This document shows, in pieces, positions 4,882 to 10,362 of a stretch of DNA of 10,362 nt. The notes under the pieces were generated by a model. That model was not told the DNA's origin, made no database searches, and was given only the letters and a program-made list of their open reading frames with translations. The stretch lies in NCBI GenBank assembly GCA_012515925.1, contig JAAYXM010000101.1, positions 1 to 10,362 on the forward strand, in the 5' to 3' direction. The position numbers were made by a program, and so were the translations under genes. Within the stretch, counting starts at the first letter, position 1. Every line of letters begins with the position of its first letter. Source of the DNA: Clostridiales bacterium. GTDB lineage: Bacteria; Bacillota; Clostridia; Oscillospirales; JAAYXM01.

Positions 4882-7800
4882 ATGAATAAGGCGCTGTTAG
4901 ACCGGCTGTTCTCGTTTGCATTGGTATTTACGCTTGTATTCGGATTAATCCCGTTCGATTTTAACGGTACGGCAGGTGCCGCCGGAGTTTCGCAAACAAT
5001 AGACTTCACGATACGCAGCGACACCTGGATTAACCCTATAAGCGGCGCTGCCGACGATATGCGCTACATACCGAAGGAGCATACCGACGGAAGCTGGAGC
5101 TTCTTCGAATATACTCCGGGCATGTGGGTAAGCCAAACCAGCTTCCGTCAATATAAAAACGACTATATGCACGCGCTTATGGTTGATGCCGGAGACTGGG
5201 TCGCGCTGAGAATCGAACTCGCTGAGGGGCGGTACAACACCCGGCTGAACTATTATTACTGGACCAAGGCAGGCGCCGCGGACATATACCTGCTGCCCGG
5301 CGATACCGCCGCCGCCGACATAACGGACGCGATTGCCGACAACGAATATATAATCGGCGACGTGGACTGCTACGGTACCGGCTGGGTAAAGGCGGACAAA
5401 CCGCTTGACGATTTAACGGTTCCCGAAACCGGCGAGTACCTGCTTGTATTCAAGCTTACGGGCGCGACCGGCGGCGCGAATCACCTTTATCTCAGGCAGC
5501 TGATTTTCGAACCGGCCCAGGCGAAGCTCTCGCAAATCGAGGCTTCCTGCAGCCCCTCCGCCATAAAGGCCGGCAGAAAAGCCGAAATCACGGTCTCCGG
5601 ATTATTGGAGGACGGAAACGCCGCGAATTTAAGCCGCGCGCAGATAACCTATACGGCTCTTGATCCGGAATACGCGACGGTATCGGGCACGGGCGTCATT
5701 ACCGCGTTAAGCGCGGGCGAGGCCGCGTTTAATGTTTCGGTAACTCTTGACGGTACGACCGTAACGGGCGAATGCACGCTTTCGGTCATTGAAGGCGGGC
5801 CCGACACGAAATCCGGCGCTAAAGTAAACATAAACTTAAGCTATATCGCGGAATCATGGGTAAACCCGATAAGCGGCTCTAATCTGGATGTGCGCGGGAT
5901 ATCATATGATATGACCGACGGCAACTGGGCGTTTCACGGGAATTCCCCGGGTATGACACTGAGCATAAGCAGCTTCAGGGTATACAGAAATAACTATTTT
6001 GAACCCACCCTGCCTGAGGTCGGAAACTGGGTATCTTTGAAAATACAGATTCCCGCGGCGGGTACATACACCCCGACATTGAATTATTTCGAATACGGCA
6101 ACTCCTGTGACGGTGATGTTTATATCCTGCCAATCGATACGCAGGACATCACGGACAGCGTTAAAAACGAGCTCTACAAATTAGGCGAGGTAAACTGCCA
6201 CGGCCCCGCCTGGGTTGAAAAAAGCGTCGTTCTGGATGATTTCCACGCGCCCGAAGCGGGCGAATACCTGCTTGTATTCAAGTCGAGGAATGTCGATACC
6301 GGCGCGTATCTTTGGATAAAGAACCTGATACTCGACGGGTTATACCCGCTCGGCCAGGTCAGCGCGTCCGTCAGCCCGTCGCCCGTAGAGGTCGGCAAAA
6401 AGGCCAATATAATAATAGAAGCGTTGCTTGAGGACGGAAGCGCAGCGGACCTTGAAAAAGCCGAAATAAGCTGCACCGCGCTCGACCCGGAGATTGCCGG
6501 AGTTACGGAAAGCGGCGTCGTAACCGGAATCAACGCCGGCACCGCGCGATTTACGGTTGAGGTTGCGCTTGAGGGCGTCACCAAAAGCTGCGAGATTACG
6601 GCAACAGTCGTGGAATCAACCGGCGCGGCTCCGCTTTCGGGACATAAGGTAATATATAATCTTACTACCCGAAAGGCGGCATGGGTCAACGCAGAAAGCG
6701 GGGATAACCAGGATATCCGGGATATTACGTATCAGTTCACCGACGGCAACTGGGAGTATCACAGCTATAAACCGGATATGATAGTTAACAGCAAAACCTT
6801 TTACCAGTATATAGACTATTATGCGCGTTACGGCTGTTCGGTGTCGGGCGATTGGCTCGCGCTTAAGCTCAGGGTTCCCGCCGCCGGCCGGTATGACGCG
6901 AGCATAGGTTATTTTACTTATCCCAGCGGCGGAATCTCGGAGATTTATCTGATTCCGGCGGACGCGGAAAGTATCGCCGACAGTATCAGAAACGAGTATT
7001 ATCTTATCGGAACCCTGGATTATTATGACCCCGAATGGCTTGAAAAATCCGAAAACCTCGGGGAAATCACCATACCTTCGGCCGGCGAGTATTTTCTCGT
7101 GTTCAAGGCGGCCGCACAGTCGCAGCAGCCGTACTTCTTCTTAAAGCAGTTAAAACTCAACGGCGCGGGACCTATCGACGAGGTAAAGCTGGATATGCCC
7201 GAAATCGCGCTGATGCCGGGCATGCAGATAACTGCGAGCGCCGTTGCGGTTCTTGAGGATGGAGCCGTTGTCGACCCGTCCGAATTCGAAATCACCTTTG
7301 AGAGCTCGGACACCGATGTTTTAACCGTTACAAACGACGGAACCATAACCGCGGTTTCGGACGGGGCCGCAACCATAACCGTTACGTTAAAATACCGCGA
7401 GTTTACAAGAACGGGTACCAGGCTTGTAACAGTAGGCAGTCAAAAAATACGCAGAAGCTTCTATACCGACGAAAAAGTTGCGACAGCCCGTGAAAACATA
7501 AAGAAATATTCCTGGGCCGAAAGCGAGATGAAATCCGCGGTGTCGAGCGCCGAGAAGTATCTCGGGCGCGAAGGGGATTTGTGGAACATGGTGCCCACAA
7601 ACGAGCTGCCGCGCTGCTTCCAGATCGGTCTCGAGGGCGACCCGAACGGGTATTACTGCCCGTATTGCAATACCAACCTTCAGGCAAAGTATAAAGGATA
7701 CTATCCGTGGATAATCAATCCGCTCAGCGACCCGTGGAAGATAAAATGCCCGGATTGCAAACGGCGGTTCCCGTCCAATGATTTCGGAAGCTTCTACAAA

Positions 7801-10362
7801 ACCGGGCTTGATGAAAACGGGAACTGGAGATACGATACGTCAAAGCTTAACGGCCGGCAATACCTGAAAAACCTGCTCTATCCCGAAAAGGGCGAGGGCT
7901 GGGGCGTGGACGACGGGTACGGGTACAGGACCGGCGAGACAATTGTCGTAAATGACAAGGAGATACCTGTCGCAAAAACCTTTATCGCTATGTACCACCA
8001 CGATTTATGGCTTAAGAGCATTACCGACGCGCTCGAAAGCTTAAAGAACGCGTACCTGTTCACGGGAGAGGCTAAATACGGACGCGCGGGCGCTATACTG
8101 ATTGACAGGATAGCCGACGTGTATCCGGAATTTGATATTGATTTTATCCCCGAATTCTACCTGTCCCACGGCGGGACGCACCGCGGAAAAATACTGGGTA
8201 ATATCGCGGATTACAACATGTCGGTTACCTTTGCCCAGGCATATGACGCGTTCTGGCCCGCAATGAATGATAGTTTCGTCATAAACTTCCTTTCCGCTAA
8301 AGCCGGGCAGTATGGTTTTGAAAACCCCAAGAGCAACGCCGCGCTTATCCGCTTTAACTGCGAAAACGGCATACTTCGCGAAATAAACAAGGCCGTTCGC
8401 GACAACCGAATCCACGGCAATTTCGGCCAGCACCAGCAGTCCCTCGCTACCGCCGCCGTCGCTCTGGATTCGATGCCCGAAACAAAGGAATGGATTGATT
8501 TCTGCTTCAAAACCGGCGCCCGCACCGCGGATTTAAGAGGGTTTACGGGCGGGAACATCTATTCCCAGCTTATTGACATAATTGACCGTGACGGTCACGG
8601 AATCGAGTCAAGTCCGCAATATAACCAGGGCTGGATTTCAAACCTGATGCAGGTTGCGCTGGTTCTGAACGGCTATGACAAGTATCCGACGGCGGATTTG
8701 TTTAAGCATCCCAAATTCATCCGCATGCATACCTCCATGGTCGATCTGACCGCGTGCTCCCGGTTCACTCCGTCGATAGGAGACAGCGGGCTCATGGGCG
8801 CCGCGGCGCTTGTGGACCAGTCCTCCAACCTGCTGCGAAGCTTCTCAATACTTAAAGACCCCAGATTAGCGCGCCAGTTATATTATAAAAACGGGTCAAG
8901 AACCGACGGGCTTCATGAGGACATATTCACAAAGGACCCCGAATCGATTGTTTCGGAGATTAATAAAATAATCGCCGAAAACCCCGCTCACGATTTAAAA
9001 TCACAAATGCTTCCGGGCTACGGCTTCGCGATACTGCGTGACGGGATAATGATAAACGACGCGAATTCGACAAGGTCCGTCGATACCCAGCGCGATTTCT
9101 GGATGTACTTCGGGCGAACCAACGTGTCCCACGCGCATAAGGACAAGCTCAACATCGGCGTGCACGCGTACGGCTTGGATCTGGCGCCCGACCTCGGATA
9201 TCCCGAAGCCGGAACCTCACATCCGTTCCGCACGGATTGGTGCAGCCAGACGATAAGCCACAATACAATCCTTATTAACGGCGCAAGCCAAAAACCGACG
9301 CTTAGCGCAAACACGCTGCACTTTGACGACGCGGGGCGGGTAAAGGTTATGGATGTGGATTCGCCGGAATCCTATGACGACGCGTCGGTTTACCGCAGAA
9401 CCCTCGTTATGGTAGACGCGGATGATGACGTGTCGTACGGAGTCGATTTCTTCCGTGTAAAGGGCGGAAACGAGCATCTGTACTCGTTCCACGCGCTGTC
9501 AAACGAGGCGTCGATAGAAGGCGTAACGCTTACGCCCCAAAACGGCGGCACATACGCGGGTGCAAACGTACCGTACGGCGAGGCGCGCGAGTCCGGCGCG
9601 GCATATCCTATGGGTTATAACTGGCTCAGGGACGTCGAGAAAAACCAAAACCCGGGCACAGGCACGTTCAGCGTGGACTGGAAAATAAACGACTTCCACA
9701 GGGTTTTGAAAAACCCGGGAAATCTCCACCTGCGGCTTACGATGCTAAACGGGTTTAACCTAAGCGAAGTGACACTCGCGTCCGGCACGCCGCCGCGCGT
9801 GCCGGAAAACCCCGACAAGGTAAAATACCTGCTCGCCCGCAGAAGCGGCAGCGGCTTAGACTCGTTATTCACCTCCGTTATCGAACCGTATAAGGACGAA
9901 AGATATATTGAGAGCATGGAAACCGTACCGGTTGTGAAAAAATCGGGCACGGAGAACGCAAACGACATTGTCCGCGCGGTAAAGGTAACGCTCAAAAACG
10001 GACGTGAGGACTATATTGTGCATGCCACGAACAATACGGTTCTTTACCGTGTTGACAACCTGTTCGATTTTAAGGGAATTGTGGGCGTATACTCGGTGAA
10101 AGGCGAGGAAATCGCTTATACATATCTGTTAGACGGCGACACTCTGGGCAACGCGAGTGACTTAGCGCCCGATATTACCGGTACGGTAGAAGAATTCCAG
10201 AAGGAATTGTCGACGGATAATTTCATCATGATATCCGTGGCAAACCCCACCGACGAACTCGCGGAGTCACTTATCGGGAAATATATATATATCGATAACG
10301 ACAAGGTGCAAAACGGCTGCTATGAGATTAAAAACGCGGCCAAAGTCAATAATCTGATAAAG
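4882..10362 (+). CDS. Giant secreted heparinase II/III-like polysaccharide lyase, partial (C-terminus off right edge)
   Basis: At least 1827 codons, open to the edge, after an excellent AGGAGGAG site (4868-4875) six bases before ATG 4882. Residues 1-33 are a signal peptide (hydrophobic 9-25, likely cut after AGA at 31-33). Then come three units of an unassigned ~175-residue beta-rich module (37-211, 313-486, 588-761), each followed by a Big2-type Ig-like domain (about 212-306, 487-579, 762-852). A Cys4 zinc-ribbon-like insertion has CPYC (C926, C929) and CPDC (C956, C959). The alpha/alpha-toroid region (about 1000-1390) holds NRIHGNFGQHQ (N1175, H1178, H1184) and DGHGIESSPQY (H1239, E1242, Y1247), the likely catalytic groups. 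The beta domain has SHAHKD (H1417, H1419, D1421), PDLGYP (D1437) and ISHNT (H1460), matching the metal-site layout of heparinase II. It should cleave an acidic glycan by beta-elimination outside the cell; the substrate is unknown. The C-terminal anchor, if any, is outside the window. No frameshift was seen. Confidence 0.88.
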   Translation, partial: MNKALLDRLFSFALVFTLVFGLIPFDFNGTAGAAGVSQTIDFTIRSDTWINPISGAADDMRYIPKEHTDGSWSFFEYTPGMWVSQTSFRQYKNDYMHALMVDAGDWVALRIELAEGRYNTRLNYYYWTKAGAADIYLLPGDTAAADITDAIADNEYIIGDVDCYGTGWVKADKPLDDLTVPETGEYLLVFKLTGATGGANHLYLRQLIFEPAQAKLSQIEASCSPSAIKAGRKAEITVSGLLEDGNAANLSRAQITYTALDPEYATVSGTGVITALSAGEAAFNVSVTLDGTTVTGECTLSVIEGGPDTKSGAKVNINLSYIAESWVNPISGSNLDVRGISYDMTDGNWAFHGNSPGMTLSISSFRVYRNNYFEPTLPEVGNWVSLKIQIPAAGTYTPTLNYFEYGNSCDGDVYILPIDTQDITDSVKNELYKLGEVNCHGPAWVEKSVVLDDFHAPEAGEYLLVFKSRNVDTGAYLWIKNLILDGLYPLGQVSASVSPSPVEVGKKANIIIEALLEDGSAADLEKAEISCTALDPEIAGVTESGVVTGINAGTARFTVEVALEGVTKSCEITATVVESTGAAPLSGHKVIYNLTTRKAAWVNAESGDNQDIRDITYQFTDGNWEYHSYKPDMIVNSKTFYQYIDYYARYGCSVSGDWLALKLRVPAAGRYDASIGYFTYPSGGISEIYLIPADAESIADSIRNEYYLIGTLDYYDPEWLEKSENLGEITIPSAGEYFLVFKAAAQSQQPYFFLKQLKLNGAGPIDEVKLDMPEIALMPGMQITASAVAVLEDGAVVDPSEFEITFESSDTDVLTVTNDGTITAVSDGAATITVTLKYREFTRTGTRLVTVGSQKIRRSFYTDEKVATARENIKKYSWAESEMKSAVSSAEKYLGREGDLWNMVPTNELPRCFQIGLEGDPNGYYCPYCNTNLQAKYKGYYPWIINPLSDPWKIKCPDCKRRFPSNDFGSFYKTGLDENGNWRYDTSKLNGRQYLKNLLYPEKGEGWGVDDGYGYRTGETIVVNDKEIPVAKTFIAMYHHDLWLKSITDALESLKNAYLFTGEAKYGRAGAILIDRIADVYPEFDIDFIPEFYLSHGGTHRGKILGNIADYNMSVTFAQAYDAFWPAMNDSFVINFLSAKAGQYGFENPKSNAALIRFNCENGILREINKAVRDNRIHGNFGQHQQSLATAAVALDSMPETKEWIDFCFKTGARTADLRGFTGGNIYSQLIDIIDRDGHGIESSPQYNQGWISNLMQVALVLNGYDKYPTADLFKHPKFIRMHTSMVDLTACSRFTPSIGDSGLMGAAALVDQSSNLLRSFSILKDPRLARQLYYKNGSRTDGLHEDIFTKDPESIVSEINKIIAENPAHDLKSQMLPGYGFAILRDGIMINDANSTRSVDTQRDFWMYFGRTNVSHAHKDKLNIGVHAYGLDLAPDLGYPEAGTSHPFRTDWCSQTISHNTILINGASQKPTLSANTLHFDDAGRVKVMDVDSPESYDDASVYRRTLVMVDADDDVSYGVDFFRVKGGNEHLYSFHALSNEASIEGVTLTPQNGGTYAGANVPYGEARESGAAYPMGYNWLRDVEKNQNPGTGTFSVDWKINDFHRVLKNPGNLHLRLTMLNGFNLSEVTLASGTPPRVPENPDKVKYLLARRSGSGLDSLFTSVIEPYKDERYIESMETVPVVKKSGTENANDIVRAVKVTLKNGREDYIVHATNNTVLYRVDNLFDFKGIVGVYSVKGEEIAYTYLLDGDTLGNASDLAPDITGTVEEFQKELSTDNFIMISVANPTDELAESLIGKYIYIDNDKVQNGCYEIKNAAKVNNLIK
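4990..5805 (+). repeat. Lyase repeat unit 1: unassigned beta module plus Ig-like domain
   Basis: Residues 37-211 form the module, 212-308 the Ig-like domain. Module landmarks: WINPISG, TDGSW, GDWVALR, ADIYLLPGD and GEYLLVFK. The Ig-like part has GLLEDG, TYTALDPEYATVSGTGVITALSAG and a closing strand CTLSV, typical of Big2 domains. The order and spacing of landmarks are kept in units 2 and 3. Confidence 0.85.
5818..6621 (+). repeat. Lyase repeat unit 2: unassigned beta module plus Ig-like domain
   Basis: Residues 313-486 form the module (WVNPISG, TDGNW, GNWVSLK, VYILPID, GEYLLVFK), 487-580 the Ig-like domain (ALLEDG, CTALDPEIAGVTESGVVTGI). This unit is closest to unit 1: 23 of 24 bases agree between 5431-5454 and 6259-6282, and WxNPISG is shared. 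Confidence 0.85.
6643..7440 (+). repeat. Lyase repeat unit 3: unassigned beta module plus Ig-like domain
   Basis: Residues 588-761 form the module (WVNAESG, TDGNWEYH, GDWLALK, IYLIPAD, GEYFLVFK), 762-853 the Ig-like domain (AVLEDG, FESSDTDVLTVTNDGTITAVSDG). It has diverged more from units 1 and 2, with many more aromatic residues (Y/F) in the N-terminal third. It connects directly to the catalytic half of the protein. Confidence 0.82.

Noticed and set aside
4676..4885. Plus-strand 69-codon frame in the intergenic region, rich in Lys, Arg, Ile and Cys
   Set aside because: It starts with TTG without a ribosome site, runs through both promoters and the half-site cluster, and ends inside the start of the lyase gene. 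Composition looks like translated A/T-rich control DNA.
5649..7687. Several minus-strand open frames of 60-171 codons opposite the lyase gene
   Set aside because: They are antisense shadows of a continuous plus-strand frame with clear domains, and none has a convincing ribosome site or recognisable motif.
10281..10292. Run of six AT dinucleotides inside the lyase gene
   Set aside because: It encodes part of an ordinary KYIYID strand in frame, and the tract is short; chance codon use explains it.

Overview
The window looks like a chromosomal segment from a member of the Bacillota, most likely an uncultured anaerobic Clostridia. The reasons are strong AGGAGG-type ribosome binding sites, A/T-rich sigma-A type promoters, an AgrC/AgrA-like GHKL kinase with a LytTR regulator, an AraC regulator beside polysaccharide-degradation genes, and a very large secreted heparinase II/III-type protein carrying bacterial Ig-like domains. 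Taxonomy is inferred from gene style only. No rRNA, tRNA, CRISPR array, insertion sequence or phage gene was seen, and no gene-free stretch exceeds about 240 bases.

Region 1 (1-2427) is a signalling cassette. A small membrane protein gene leaves the left edge on the minus strand. It diverges from a plus-strand operon of a LytTR response regulator (370-1089) and a GHKL sensor kinase (1089-2375), whose stop and start codons overlap. The shared 174-base intergenic region holds two opposed promoters, a 13-bp palindrome, and a pair of direct repeats with an exact 21-bp period, the spacing expected for a LytTR dimer site. The operon ends in a strong intrinsic terminator (2394-2427).

Region 2 (2426-4642, minus strand) is a two-gene operon: an AraC-family regulator with an N-terminal cupin-like domain, followed 3 bases later by a neutral-ceramidase-family amidase homologue that has no signal peptide.

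Region 3 (4643-10362) begins with a 239-base divergent control region holding promoters in both directions, several AATTGT/ACAATT half-sites, and a G8 tract beside a small hairpin in the AraC leader. It drives an open reading frame of at least 1827 codons that runs off the right edge. The product is a secreted heparinase II/III-like polysaccharide lyase: signal peptide, three tandem units (each a ~175-residue unassigned beta-rich module plus a ~95-residue Ig-like domain), a Cys4 zinc-ribbon-like insertion, an alpha/alpha-toroid catalytic region and the heparinase II/III beta domain. It is absent from simple ORF listings because it has no stop inside the window.

Working model (inference): the AraC protein senses a breakdown product and controls both the divergent secreted lyase and the intracellular amidase homologue. 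The lyase would cleave an acidic polysaccharide outside the cell and the amidase homologue might remove an N-acyl group from imported products. The LytTR two-component system next door probably controls the small membrane protein gene and itself. Whether it also takes part in polysaccharide use cannot be decided from this window.
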